From contig CAZICM010000007.1 of assembly GCA_964537685.1 (NCBI GenBank), forward strand, positions 1-64,000: a DNA stretch of 64,000 nt. The letters are read 5' to 3'. The stretch's first letter is position 1. Each line of letters opens with the position of its first letter. The stretch is from CAZICM01 sp964537685. Lineage in GTDB: Bacteria; Myxococcota_A; Polyangia; Polyangiales; Polyangiaceae. Below, piece after piece: positions 27,115-36,657 of the stretch. The position numbers were made by a program, and so were the translations under genes. The notes under the pieces are model-generated. The model saw only the letters and a list, made by a program, of their open reading frames with translations. It made no database searches and was not told the origin of the DNA.

Positions 27115-28283
27115 CAGCGGGCTCGCGCGTTATTTTTTCTTTTGGTTTTATTTGAAGCCGATACTCGGCCTTCTTTTGTGCCGAGCTCAGGCTCGAAATA
27201 CGATTCCAGCATCAGCCGGCCCACCATATTCGCTTTCATTCGCCATTTGATGTCATTGGCAAGCATTACGGCAATGGCGACTTTGGGCGATGCCGCGGGA
27301 GCGAATCCCGTGAACCACGAGAACATTCTCGATGGTTTGCCGCCGATCAGAGTTCCCGTCTTGGCGGCTACGCCGATCGATGACAAGGCTTTGGTTCCAT
27401 CGGGCCGGGTAAATGCCTTGGCGCAGGTGCCCCGCCGTGTCGTGACTTCGAGCATGCGCTTGAGCGTGCGCGCAACACCTGAGTCCAGCGCTCTTCCAGC
27501 ACTCACACGCAAATCGGCATCGCCCCGATCCACAACATGAAGCTTCACGCGCTCTCCTTCATTTGCGATCGCGGTCATCGCATAGAGCGCGCCGAGCGGC
27601 GTAAGCCGGCCATTCCAAAAACCCGCCGCCGCCTTCGCAAGGCCAAATGAGGAATCGGGAATGCTCACCACGCTGTCGCCCACATCGATATCCATCGGCA
27701 CATCGCCCGAGAAACCAAGTTCCCGCGCCATGCGATGCAGATCATCTGCGCTGAGATTCTTCTTGGCCAGGCGCGCAAATACCAAATTGATGCTTTTGCC
27801 CAAGGCTTCGCCCATCGTTGTGCAGGTTCCGCCCCGCGCTTCTAAATCGGCGGGCGTGATGCCGTGATCGCCTCCCGAATAACAAACGCGCGTATCCGGT
27901 CCGGCCTTTTTTCCATCGAGCAGCGCGGCTGCCGTGACGATCTTAAACAGGCTGGCGCTCGGTGCGAACGGCGTTGCGACATAGTCTCTATCGCCCCGGC
28001 TCGCCCACACCAGGATACGGCCCGTACGAACGTCTGCGGCGACAATGGCGGCCTCGGGCGCGCCCGCCTGCGCAAGCAAACGTTCGGCCGTGCTTTGCCA
28101 TGCTGGATCGAGCGTAAGCTTCACGCGTCCTCCGCCTTGGCGGGGTTCGGCCCACGATCCGCTGCTGCCGGCGCTCACTTTTGAAAAACCGACGTTGCCC
28201 TTAGCAAGGGCGGGCGCGGTTCCCAAGGTCAGCGTTGCGGTCAAAGCTATCCAACCCAGCATGCTTTTGAGTGCGCTCTTCAC
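27114..28283 (-). CDS. Penicillin-binding transpeptidase domain protein
   Basis: A GTG at 28283 gives 389 residues with an N-terminal signal sequence (MLGWIALTATLTLGTAPALA). The transpeptidase motifs are present: Ser-x-x-Lys in SASLFKIV at about residue 113, Ser-x-Asn in KSINLVFA, and Lys-Thr-Gly in AKTGTLIGG. The domain resembles the D,D-transpeptidase of MrdA/FtsI-type proteins, but no pedestal domain is present. It would cross-link peptidoglycan or act as a related hydrolase in the periplasm. An ATG at 28262 is an alternative; longer starts would overlap the upstream gene. Confidence 0.87.
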   Translation of the reverse strand: MKSALKSMLGWIALTATLTLGTAPALAKGNVGFSKVSAGSSGSWAEPRQGGGRVKLTLDPAWQSTAERLLAQAGAPEAAIVAADVRTGRILVWASRGDRDYVATPFAPSASLFKIVTAAALLDGKKAGPDTRVCYSGGDHGITPADLEARGGTCTTMGEALGKSINLVFARLAKKNLSADDLHRMARELGFSGDVPMDIDVGDSVVSIPDSSFGLAKAAAGFWNGRLTPLGALYAMTAIANEGERVKLHVVDRGDADLRVSAGRALDSGVARTLKRMLEVTTRRGTCAKAFTRPDGTKALSSIGVAAKTGTLIGGKPSRMFSWFTGFAPAASPKVAIAVMLANDIKWRMKANMVGRLMLESYFEPELGTKEGRVSASNKTKRKNNARAR

Positions 28284-28350
28284 GATGTTAGATCGCGTAT
28301 CGCCGAAACGGCCGCAGCGGGCCAAGTTCAGCGATCGCTTTATTTGGCGC

Positions 28351-29301
28351 TCATTTCGGGTGCGAAACGCGAAGCTCGGCGAAGTGAGACAGCGCCCAAG
28401 GCAGCACATGGCTGCGCACCGCTTCAATCGCTCCGCCGCTCGTAAAAATATGATTCGTCCCTGAAAGCCTGACGTGCTGAAGACCTTCAGCGGAAAGCCC
28501 TGAAAGCGCGACGCCATTGATGCGATCGAAAAAGACTTCGCGCAGCTTGCCTTGAGCCGTAATCACAAGACTTGGAACACGGCGCGCGACCACGCGCTCC
28601 CATGCATCGACGAGAGGGATATTGGTCACGTCGGGCAAGCGATCTTTGCGGAGCAGGATGCTGAGCAAGAAGGTTCTCGGAAGAGGCACATACTGCCCGT
28701 ACTTGTTCTCGAGCGTGAGAAGGCGCATCCAGCCCCAGTAGGAAAAAAGCGGAGCCACCGCGGGGATCGCCGACAAGCGCTCGACACTTCGCTCGAGCAG
28801 CGATGGAGGGGCCGAATTTTTTTCCGCGCGCAATTTCTCCACGGCCGATTTGGTCGTCAGAAACAGCTCCGGCTCCAGCAGAACGAGACCGCCCACCGTC
28901 TCGGGATCGAGATCCGCGGCATAGATGGATGTAACGGCTGCGCCGCACAAACCGCCCAGCACCATCCGTTTCAGATGAAAGCGGCGCATGCAATCGCGGG
29001 CAATGGCAAGCGCGCATTCGGCAAAAGCTCCGCTTGTCACCGAATCGAATAAATCCTCGGCGAACGCAGGAGAGCGGCCCGAAGAATCGCCTAATCCGGG
29101 CAGATCGAAACGGAAGGAATAAAAACCTTCGGCGGCGAGCGCATCGGCGAGTTTTGCGGCCAGCCCTCCATGGCCATCGCGCGGCACATAACCGAAATTT
29201 AAAAATAGAAAACCGGTGCCGCGGAACGAAACGCTCTCTGGAATGTGGCAAGTGCCAACCAGCGTATTTCCCTCCCATAGAATACGATCAATTTGACGCA
29301 T
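28351..29301 (-). CDS. Alpha/beta hydrolase with a GxCxG nucleophile elbow
   Basis: The 316-residue product has an alpha/beta hydrolase core: SFRFDLPGLGDSSG (about 72-85) and a nucleophile elbow GGLCGAA near residues 115-121, where Cys replaces the usual Ser. A late HVRLSGTNHIFTSGGA supplies the His. The form recalls the exosortase-A-associated hydrolase 1 group from memory, although no exosortase is present here. It starts 3 bp after the glycosyltransferase/hydrolase fusion gene, and the two probably work together on the same surface or polysaccharide substrate. Confidence 0.84.
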   Translation of the reverse strand: MRQIDRILWEGNTLVGTCHIPESVSFRGTGFLFLNFGYVPRDGHGGLAAKLADALAAEGFYSFRFDLPGLGDSSGRSPAFAEDLFDSVTSGAFAECALAIARDCMRRFHLKRMVLGGLCGAAVTSIYAADLDPETVGGLVLLEPELFLTTKSAVEKLRAEKNSAPPSLLERSVERLSAIPAVAPLFSYWGWMRLLTLENKYGQYVPLPRTFLLSILLRKDRLPDVTNIPLVDAWERVVARRVPSLVITAQGKLREVFFDRINGVALSGLSAEGLQHVRLSGTNHIFTSGGAIEAVRSHVLPWALSHFAELRVSHPK

Positions 29302-29304
29302 AAT

Positions 29305-31200
29305 TCAATTATATTTATCTTCGGGCATTGAAGAAAGCCATGCGAGGGCACCGGAGAACAATTCGTTCAAATCTGGCTGCAACACTTTGCTTTCCATCCA
29401 GAAGAATGGCTTGGGAATCTTGACGATAGAAGAATGGGTTTTAGACAGGGCGCGGGCCGGGTCGCGGCCATCCATGTGAACAATCCGATAGGGACGTTTT
29501 TCATTTTCCGGCGGCATCAGGAGCGGATACGCTTTCGCGCTCCTCCACAGCTCTTTGCTCCACAGATATCCCTCGACTTCAACGAGCGATCCGCTCTCCA
29601 TCGAGGCAATGTAATCGTCCCTCGTTTTACGTTCACCGCCGGTATTTTCGGCATAATCAGCGGCCAATTTCCGCCTGAGAATCTCCATCGCCATCGCCTC
29701 GCCCGATGGAGGCGGCTCCCATAACAGCAATGCATCACCGAGATTTTCGGCGAAGAGATGCGATGCGATGAGGCATCCTCCCCGAAGCCCATGCAAAAGG
29801 AGAGGCATTCGCGGAAATGCCTGTTTCACATGGGAATACACACCGACCGCATCCGCCTGCCACGATGCCAAGGTTTGGTTTGAAAACTCGCCTGTGCTTT
29901 CCCCAATACCGCCGAAATCAAAACGAAAGACATGATAGCCCGCCTGCGCAAGGCTTCGCGCCCATTGCACCCAAACCAAATAGGCGTGCGTGCGCTCCAG
30001 ACCGAGCGCGCCGATCAAAAGAACAGCTCCAAGCGCATTTCCGCGGGCTGGATGATGCACACAATAGATTTTTTGGCCATTTCGATCGATATAAAACTGT
30101 TTTTCATCGAATACAGAAGCGTCCTGCGCGGGCGCCTGGGTTTTTTGATCACCAGCATCGCGGGCCACCCTGCGTTTCTTTAAATAATGGGAAAAATCGT
30201 GGACCACATCTCGGATGCCGCCCGTTTCGGCGCGCACGCCCCGAAAATATTCGAGTCCATACGATAGTGTTGCACCGGCCACGCCTGCCCTGGAAAAGCC
30301 TCGATCATCCGCTTCCTCGGCAACGCGCATCGCCGCTCTCGAAAGCACGCCGCCCGCCCGCGGAAATGCCGCTGCAAACATTAAGAGCGGCCTCGATACC
30401 GGATTCACTTCAAAGAGAAATCGCCATGGATCGGCGACATCCATATCATCATGTTTTTTAGCAATACGGACATCATGTCTGCCATAGAGAAAGTTTCGCT
30501 GAAACCAGACTTCCCTATCGGCCATTCCACAGCGGTTGATGGTCAGCGCCTCGTCGCAATACACAATGACAGCTCCGGCTTTCTCGAGCCGCATTCCCAG
30601 TTCCAAATCCTCGGCGCGGGCCAGCGATCGATCGAAGCCTCCCACGTTAAAATAATCGCTCCTCCGGAACGAAACATTGCCCGTGCACACATTTACGCCG
30701 CGGGGTTTTTGTTTTTGGGTTTTAAATGCATCAAATTGTTTAGCCAATTGATCAGAATGAAAACGATTAAATAGTGCCGGGCGCTCACCGGATTGATCGT
30801 CAATCATCTTTCCAAGAACAAGCGTCGCCCCGCTGCGGTGGGCCCGGAGGTGATGATGCAAAAATTCAGGCGGCACGAGCATATCGTCGTCCACGATGAC
30901 GATGATCTCGCCGCGGGCTTCCTCGATTCCTCGGTGCCGCGCGGCTGCAGGTCCTGCGTTCTTCTGTTCAATCACGGTGAGCCCAAAGGGATAGCTCTGA
31001 GCCGTAAGCGCGCTCAGCACCGGCACGCTCGATCCATCATCGACGACGATGACTTCAAACATCGCAGGCTCAAGCGTCTGCTTGGAAAACGAATTCAGCA
31101 GATCCAACAGAAGCGGCAGCCGATTGTACGTGGCGATAACGACGCTTAGCACAACCCTCACTTCATCCTTCTTTTCCGCTGGCTCTTGCTCTTGATTCAT
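29305..31200 (-). CDS. Fusion of a family 2 glycosyltransferase and an alpha/beta hydrolase-like domain
   Basis: From the ATG at 31200 the protein has 631 residues. Residues 10-300 are a GT2 domain: SVVIATYNRLPLLLDLLNSF, VVDDGSS, a DDD metal-binding triad in IVIVDDDMLVPPEF, and FDRSLARAEDLELGMRLEKAG. Residues 370-631 form an alpha/beta hydrolase-like domain (VFRFDFGGIGESTGEF, LLLHGLRGGCLIASHL). The elbow reads GLRGG, so the nucleophile Ser/Cys is replaced by Arg and this half may be non-catalytic. This resembles, from memory, the exosortase-A-associated hydrolase 2 form. It is first in a five-gene minus operon. Confidence 0.85.
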   Translation of the reverse strand: MNQEQEPAEKKDEVRVVLSVVIATYNRLPLLLDLLNSFSKQTLEPAMFEVIVVDDGSSVPVLSALTAQSYPFGLTVIEQKNAGPAAARHRGIEEARGEIIVIVDDDMLVPPEFLHHHLRAHRSGATLVLGKMIDDQSGERPALFNRFHSDQLAKQFDAFKTQKQKPRGVNVCTGNVSFRRSDYFNVGGFDRSLARAEDLELGMRLEKAGAVIVYCDEALTINRCGMADREVWFQRNFLYGRHDVRIAKKHDDMDVADPWRFLFEVNPVSRPLLMFAAAFPRAGGVLSRAAMRVAEEADDRGFSRAGVAGATLSYGLEYFRGVRAETGGIRDVVHDFSHYLKKRRVARDAGDQKTQAPAQDASVFDEKQFYIDRNGQKIYCVHHPARGNALGAVLLIGALGLERTHAYLVWVQWARSLAQAGYHVFRFDFGGIGESTGEFSNQTLASWQADAVGVYSHVKQAFPRMPLLLHGLRGGCLIASHLFAENLGDALLLWEPPPSGEAMAMEILRRKLAADYAENTGGERKTRDDYIASMESGSLVEVEGYLWSKELWRSAKAYPLLMPPENEKRPYRIVHMDGRDPARALSKTHSSIVKIPKPFFWMESKVLQPDLNELFSGALAWLSSMPEDKYN

Positions 31201-31324
31201 TGCCGGATGCTCTTCCCGTATAGCCTTGCGGCCGTTCATTTGCGAGCGGGTGAATATCCCTCGATCGACCCTCTGGAATTCGCGCTCGACATGGCGCGCA
31301 TGACAGGTTTTTTTGAGCCAACGC

Positions 31325-34300
31325 ATGGATCTGTGGTCCAAGTGCCAAGCCATCAGCGACGAAAACATGGGCGTACTCGTTCTCGAGCCGCGCCTGATTC
31401 GCCGTGTGATCAAGAGGCACCGCGCTGTGTCGGGGCTTGGATTGCAGGTGCCGCATGCAGGCTGTTATGCGCTTTCGCAAGCCGACTTTCTCGCGGTGCT
31501 CGAGCCTCAGCACCGGAGTGAGCTGCCCAATCAGCTTGCCCGCGAGCTGATTTTGGTTCCAAAGCCGCGCAGAGAAGATCTCTTTGGGACAAGCGAATCC
31601 GACGAACTGGTCTACTTGTGGCGCACGGCATTTCACGGCGCCGTACATCTTGAAATGCAAAGGCTTGCGGCCGAAGGAAAGCTTGGCGAAAGCGAGCTCA
31701 AGAGGCGTATCGATCGCATTGGGCAGATCGAGTTCGACGAGGTCCGCGCCGTCGTGCGGCAGGACGATTTATTGCTTCCCCCGGGCGCTGATCTCGAAAT
31801 CTACATCGAGCTCGCAGCCATTCTCTTCGAGCTTCACTACTTCGAACCCGCCCGCATCGAGCAAATTTTTCCCTCGCTCGCGAAGAGCGATCGGGCGCTG
31901 TCGGCGATCTCGCGCGACTTGCCCAATAGCCGCGAACTTGCCCTGCGTTTTCGCCCCGATGGCGCGCCGCCGCTCGAAACCTTTGCATCGGCAGAGCGCA
32001 AGCGCGACACCACAGCGCCTTCCTATTCGGCCCCGCCCACGCTGCTTGGTCTCGCGGCCTTCGCTCAAAAAACATTTCGCTCTTCCAATCCGGTCCGCAC
32101 AAGAGCCGCGGCTGAAAAACAGCGTTCCATGGGCAATCTCGTGGGCGCAGTGCTGCTCACGGCATCGCTCATCTCTTCATTGCCGCCCAAGGAAGGGCTT
32201 CGGCTGCGTGCCGAGCTGCGCGCCGATTTAGAACAACTCAGCGAACGATTGAGAACTGCGCTCAGTCCTGTGACCTCAGGTGCCGAGCATGAAGGACGCG
32301 GCGAATGGACATCGCTGCTCGTCATCTTGGTGGAAGAAGTGGGTAACAGGCGCGCCCTGCGATATCCGCCCGAAGCGCGCCTGCTCTACGATCTCCAGGC
32401 GGCGTGCATCGCGCACGAACGCACAAGCTCGGCCGTGGATGTTGTGACCTGGGTGATGTCGCGCTTCCGCCGGCCTCTTGTCCGCAAGCTGCCGATGACC
32501 AGCCGCGTTCGCGTCCTTCGGCATTTGCGAAGCGCACAGCAAAGACTTCGCCATGTCCGCATGGACAAGGCCGATCGCAAAATGCTCGCGCACCTGTTGC
32601 GCTGGGCATGCGAACGCGCGGAAGACAATTTAAGAGAGCAATTCGCTCCGGCCATCGCGGGCGCGCTCGCTCAAGCAGGCTTAAAACCCGCGAATATTCC
32701 CGAGCAAATCGCTCACGACAAAATCGTCCACGAGCTCATCGATCATGTGGTGCTCCGCGGATTTTTTAACTTAGGCCATGTTCGGGACGCTTTGAGCAAA
32801 AGCCAGCTCAAGCTCTACGACCTATCGGGCACTCACGAGTTTCTGCTCGGCGATGCCCTGCTCCTGCTGGACAAAGAACTCGCGGCCCGCCTCGATGGCG
32901 TCTACCGCCCCGGCGAGGCGTATCTGCGCCTGCTCCAGAAGCTAAGCTCGCTCTTCTTCGGCACGCGCAAAGGCCGCATCTTCAGCCTCTATCTTGTACT
33001 TCCGCTCTTGTCGGCCTTCGTTCTCCTGGAGGGCCTCTCCCACATGATCAACCCGCTCCTCAAAAAAGCGGGTTCCCAGCAGCTTCATTTGATGGCCACC
33101 CCGATCTGGCTGTCGTTGAGCGCCGTGATCTTCGCGCTCCTGCACAGCAAAGCGGTCCGCAGCACCGCGCTCACCCTCCTGCGCTACCTGCGCTCCGGCC
33201 TCTACATCGCCTTTGTCCGCCTTCCGGCCCGGCTTTTACAACTGCCCCAGCTTCAAACCCTGCTCAAACACCAAACCTTCCGGCTGATCGCCCGCTTCGC
33301 CCTCGTCCCCGCCGCTCTCACTTGGGCGATCTATTTCATCTCGCCAATCCATACGTGGTCCAATCTAAAAAGTTGGATTGGAATCTGTTCAACATTCATT
33401 CTCATCAATTTAATAATCAATTCACCAGTAAGCATTTTGCTGGAAGAGCTTTTGCTGGAGCGGGTCTTTCAGACATGGAGGCTATTTCACCGGCGCCTCC
33501 TTCCGGGCGTCTTCAAATTTATTATTGATATTTTCAAAACTCTCATCGAATTGTTTGAAAGGGCCGTTTACAAAGTCGACGAATGGCTTCGCCTCCGCGA
33601 GGGCCAGCATCGTTTTGTACTCGCCGCCAAAGGCGCCGGCGGTCTCATTTGGTTCTTTGCCGCCTATGTCATCCGGCTCTATGTCGTCTTATTGATCGAA
33701 CCAGAAGTCAATCCTATCAAACACTTTCCAGTGGTGACCGTCGCCCATAAAATATTGCTGCCCTTCACACCGCCCTTGCTGCATGCCTTGCAGCGGGCAC
33801 TCTCTCCGCTGGGAAGCTTGGTGGCCAATACCATTGCGGGCCCGACCGTATTTCTCATCCCAAGCATTTTTGGATTCCTGGCCTGGGAGCTCAAAGAAAA
33901 CTATCGCCTTTATCGCGAAAACAGGCCCCAGGAATTAAAAAACATTCTCATCGGAATGAATGGAGAAACCATGGGCGCATTCCTAAAGCTCGGCTTCCAT
34001 TCAGGAACGCTGCCCAAACTCTTCAAAAAAGCCCGCGGCCGATTTCGCCGCAATGAGGTTCAACCTATTTCCGCCATATTGAAACATACATCTCCCAATT
34101 CGATTGGATTTCGTGGGGATCGCCTGGACGCAGCCCACAGCGAGGCTCTTCACCACGTAGAACAAGCCGTCCGCCAATTCCTTGAACGCGAATTCGTAGC
34201 CCTGCTCGCGGCATTTCCTAAATTCACGCTCGGCCCTCTCGATATAGGCCGCATCGATTTATCATCTAATCGAATTCGTGTACAAATTCATTGTAGTGAA

Positions 34301-34846
34301 TTTCATCCCGAACCGATGGAGATTTCCTTCGAGGAGCAATCAGGATTTCTCGTGGCGGGCATTTCAAAGCGGGGCTTTTTAAAAATCCTCACCCGGACCT
34401 CGTCCAAAGCTCCCGAACCGGACCCGCAATCGCTCGCCCAATACAACGAATCCCTGCTCTTGCTCGAAAACGCGCTTTTGGGACTCTACAAACTCGCAGG
34501 TATTGATCTTGTACGCGAACGTATTGAAGCCGCCTTGCGTGGCAAACCGCCCTACGATATCGCCGATGAGGGGCTTTTGGTGTGGCCCGATGGCAGTTAC
34601 CGGACTCAAATCGCCTACGAACTCAATCCTCACGCGACGGCTCCGCTAAAAGGGCGATGCACGGGCGAACCCCCCAAAACCGCGCCCCCAAGCCTTCCCC
34701 CAGACCTGTTGTTTTTTCAGCGCGCAACAATCTCTTGGCAGAATTGGCAGAAGGCTTGGATTCGCAATCCACTCGTGGACGCAAAAACACCTAGGCTATT
34801 GGATGGACCGTCGATTATTCCTGGATTTAATATCAATCCGATGTAA
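31325..34846 (+). CDS. Large polytopic membrane protein of unknown function
   Basis: The ATG at 31325 gives 1173 residues; a TTG at 31313 is an alternative. The first 540 residues are soluble and rich in Arg/Leu helices. At least six membrane segments follow between about 546 and 875 (for example LYLVLPLLSAFVLLEGL, LIARFALVPAALTWAIYFI, IFGFLAWEL). The last 300 residues are again soluble, with alternating strands and helices. No known family was recognised. It diverges from the glycosyltransferase operon and meets the SdhC-like gene tail to tail. It could be a transporter, a channel or an envelope scaffold. Confidence 0.8.
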   Translation: MDLWSKCQAISDENMGVLVLEPRLIRRVIKRHRAVSGLGLQVPHAGCYALSQADFLAVLEPQHRSELPNQLARELILVPKPRREDLFGTSESDELVYLWRTAFHGAVHLEMQRLAAEGKLGESELKRRIDRIGQIEFDEVRAVVRQDDLLLPPGADLEIYIELAAILFELHYFEPARIEQIFPSLAKSDRALSAISRDLPNSRELALRFRPDGAPPLETFASAERKRDTTAPSYSAPPTLLGLAAFAQKTFRSSNPVRTRAAAEKQRSMGNLVGAVLLTASLISSLPPKEGLRLRAELRADLEQLSERLRTALSPVTSGAEHEGRGEWTSLLVILVEEVGNRRALRYPPEARLLYDLQAACIAHERTSSAVDVVTWVMSRFRRPLVRKLPMTSRVRVLRHLRSAQQRLRHVRMDKADRKMLAHLLRWACERAEDNLREQFAPAIAGALAQAGLKPANIPEQIAHDKIVHELIDHVVLRGFFNLGHVRDALSKSQLKLYDLSGTHEFLLGDALLLLDKELAARLDGVYRPGEAYLRLLQKLSSLFFGTRKGRIFSLYLVLPLLSAFVLLEGLSHMINPLLKKAGSQQLHLMATPIWLSLSAVIFALLHSKAVRSTALTLLRYLRSGLYIAFVRLPARLLQLPQLQTLLKHQTFRLIARFALVPAALTWAIYFISPIHTWSNLKSWIGICSTFILINLIINSPVSILLEELLLERVFQTWRLFHRRLLPGVFKFIIDIFKTLIELFERAVYKVDEWLRLREGQHRFVLAAKGAGGLIWFFAAYVIRLYVVLLIEPEVNPIKHFPVVTVAHKILLPFTPPLLHALQRALSPLGSLVANTIAGPTVFLIPSIFGFLAWELKENYRLYRENRPQELKNILIGMNGETMGAFLKLGFHSGTLPKLFKKARGRFRRNEVQPISAILKHTSPNSIGFRGDRLDAAHSEALHHVEQAVRQFLEREFVALLAAFPKFTLGPLDIGRIDLSSNRIRVQIHCSEFHPEPMEISFEEQSGFLVAGISKRGFLKILTRTSSKAPEPDPQSLAQYNESLLLLENALLGLYKLAGIDLVRERIEAALRGKPPYDIADEGLLVWPDGSYRTQIAYELNPHATAPLKGRCTGEPPKTAPPSLPPDLLFFQRATISWQNWQKAWIRNPLVDAKTPRLLDGPSIIPGFNINPM

Positions 34847-34864
34847 TTGAATAGCGAAGAGCCT

Positions 34865-35554
34865 CTATTTACCGCCTGCTTGATACATCCCGTAAATCAC
34901 GCCCCAGCTCATCGCGAGCAGCAGAACAAAAAATAAAAGCACAAACACTTCAAGCTTCTTCAGCGCGGCCCGGCTCGACACCAAACCCCAGCCCATCGCA
35001 AAACCATACACCCCATTGGCCAAATGATAAGCCACACCCAGCGTTCCAAGCGTGTACACCGCCAATGTCGGGATATGCGTACGCATTTGCGAACTTAAAT
35101 CGGCAAATGTTTCAGGGTGCCCCAATTGCAGCCTGGGATGTAAAAACGCCAGCCAAATATGCGCGCCCAAAAACAATAAAATACCTACCGCACTCAATCG
35201 TTGTAATATGTATTTAAAATTCGCATAAAAGCCATAACGCATATTGTTGGGCCGCGAAGACCGAAGCCGGCCAATTCCCCAAACCGTATGCATCGCCAAA
35301 GGAAGCAATACAACCGTCGTGGTCGCCGTCAATGCGGCAGGATGGCTATGGTGCGTTACCGCCTGCTCCCACGCCGCAGCACCGCTGTACACGGACAGAT
35401 TGTCCCACAAATGATTAACCGTCCACACGCCCAAAGGCGCGAGTGCCAGCAAGGAAGCCAAACGCGACCGGACATAATCTCCGCGTTCATGGCCGGCATC
35501 TGCCGCACCGCTCTGAATATTCATTTCGCTTTTCGCCGCATGTGCCATGCCCAT
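34865..35554 (-). CDS. SdhC-like succinate dehydrogenase/fumarate reductase cytochrome b subunit
   Basis: From the ATG at 35554 the product has 229 residues with five membrane segments. Conserved His residues lie in the expected places for di-haem cytochrome b subunits: NHLW, HTVWGIGR, GAHIWLAF and AYHLANGVYGF. The form matches the single-subunit anchor of the deltaproteobacterial and Bacillus type. The flavoprotein and iron-sulphur subunits are not next to it, so it is either a split locus or an orphan anchor. A TTG at 35584 would add ten residues. Confidence 0.82.
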   Translation of the reverse strand: MGMAHAAKSEMNIQSGAADAGHERGDYVRSRLASLLALAPLGVWTVNHLWDNLSVYSGAAAWEQAVTHHSHPAALTATTTVVLLPLAMHTVWGIGRLRSSRPNNMRYGFYANFKYILQRLSAVGILLFLGAHIWLAFLHPRLQLGHPETFADLSSQMRTHIPTLAVYTLGTLGVAYHLANGVYGFAMGWGLVSSRAALKKLEVFVLLFFVLLLAMSWGVIYGMYQAGGK

Positions 35555-35593
35555 GCGTGTAGGCGGGCAGAAGGCCGTTGTCAATATGGCGCA

Positions 35594-36058
35594 TCAGCTT
35601 CCAGAACGCTGTTTATACAGATCAAAATGGCGCACAAACGATTCCTGCGCGGGTGTCTGGATATAATTGGGATTTATCATGCGGACCCGCGTAATCGCCC
35701 GCTCCGCCCCCTCGCCCTGGGCCACCAAATAACACGCCAGCACCGTGCCCGTGCGCCCAAGCCCTGCCTTGCAGTGCACCAGCACCGGCATCGCTTGCTC
35801 AGTATATTCAATGATTTTTGAAACAATACTATCGCATTCACGCGGCATGGGAAAACCCATGTCGGCAATTGGAAAGTGTATTGCAACAATTCCATAATCG
35901 CTCACCGGAGTATCGAGCGGCTTCTCCGTAAGTGTCACAATGACACGAAAACCTTGATCGCGCAGAAAGCTTAAATCTTCCTCGATTGGCGCAAGCAGGC
36001 CGGGTTTTCCCGAGCCGGCCAGAAGCCCCTTGATTACCCAGCGAAATCCAGAAAGCAT
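35594..36058 (-). CDS. Dual-specificity (Tyr/Ser-Thr) protein phosphatase
   Basis: The 154-residue product contains the HCx5R(S/T)G signature as HCKAGLGRTG (about 94-103) after a general-acid loop with DMGFPMP (about 69-75). That is the small DUSP23-like fold. It should dephosphorylate Tyr, Ser or Thr residues, or possibly phospholipids or RNA ends. It shares one base with the end of the ABC ATPase gene (TAATG), so the two are probably coupled. Its target is unknown, although Ser/Thr kinases exist in this genome. Confidence 0.9.
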   Translation of the reverse strand: MLSGFRWVIKGLLAGSGKPGLLAPIEEDLSFLRDQGFRVIVTLTEKPLDTPVSDYGIVAIHFPIADMGFPMPRECDSIVSKIIEYTEQAMPVLVHCKAGLGRTGTVLACYLVAQGEGAERAITRVRMINPNYIQTPAQESFVRHFDLYKQRSGS

Positions 36059-36657
36059 TAGGACCCCATTCGAATAAATTGCACTGTTCGCTCTCTTTGC
36101 GGCGAGCGGAACAATTGACCTGTCTCGCCTTGTTCAATGACCTCCCCATCGATGAGCAATAGCATCCAATCTGAAATATGTTTTACCAATTCCAAATGAT
36201 GAGTTACCAATATCACTGTTTTTTGCCCTCGAATACGATGCAATTCTTTTTCAATAGCATCGTAATAGGAAGCTGGGAGCCGGGCGTCCGGTTCGTCGAG
36301 CAACAGAATGCGCGCCGATGTCTCGACAACCGAACGGAAATGAGCCATTCGCAGTCCAGGATCGATGCTTTTTCGGGAATTGGGCGCAAAACTGTCCTCC
36401 GCATCTTCCCCACTCGTCGGCGGATAGGTCTTTTGGGACAGAAACGCCACATGTTCAGGCGCCACAAAGAGCTCCCCGCGCATCCACATTTCAGCGGGCA
36501 GCTTACCCGCCAACGCCTTGAGCAGCGTGCTCTTTCCACTTCCTCCGGGCCCCACAACAGCCATCGTTGTATTGCGAAGCACCGTAAACGAAAGCGGCCC
36601 GAAAATAGAGCGGCTTCCGATTCCTACACACCAGTTGTCTGCTTGCACATCCCGCAT
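36058..36657 (-). CDS. ABC transporter-type ATPase with a degenerate signature motif
   Basis: The ATG at 36657 gives 199 residues, preceded by GGAG 9 nt upstream. Walker A is GPGGSGKS (about 37-44), Walker B is ILLLDEPDA (about 119-127), and the H-loop is THHLELVKH. The signature LSGGQ is not recognisable: the region before Walker B reads DPGLRMAHFRSVVET. The order and fold fit an ABC ATPase of the phosphate-importer type, but no permease gene is adjacent, so it may work without a membrane partner or with a distant one. Confidence 0.83.
   Translation of the reverse strand: MRDVQADNWCVGIGSRSIFGPLSFTVLRNTTMAVVGPGGSGKSTLLKALAGKLPAEMWMRGELFVAPEHVAFLSQKTYPPTSGEDAEDSFAPNSRKSIDPGLRMAHFRSVVETSARILLLDEPDARLPASYYDAIEKELHRIRGQKTVILVTHHLELVKHISDWMLLLIDGEVIEQGETGQLFRSPQRERTVQFIRMGS

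Noticed and set aside
28283..28517. Longer start for the penicillin-binding protein at 28517
   Set aside because: It would add about 78 Arg/Cys-rich residues and overlap the hydrolase gene by about 167 bp; the later start puts a signal peptide at the N-terminus.
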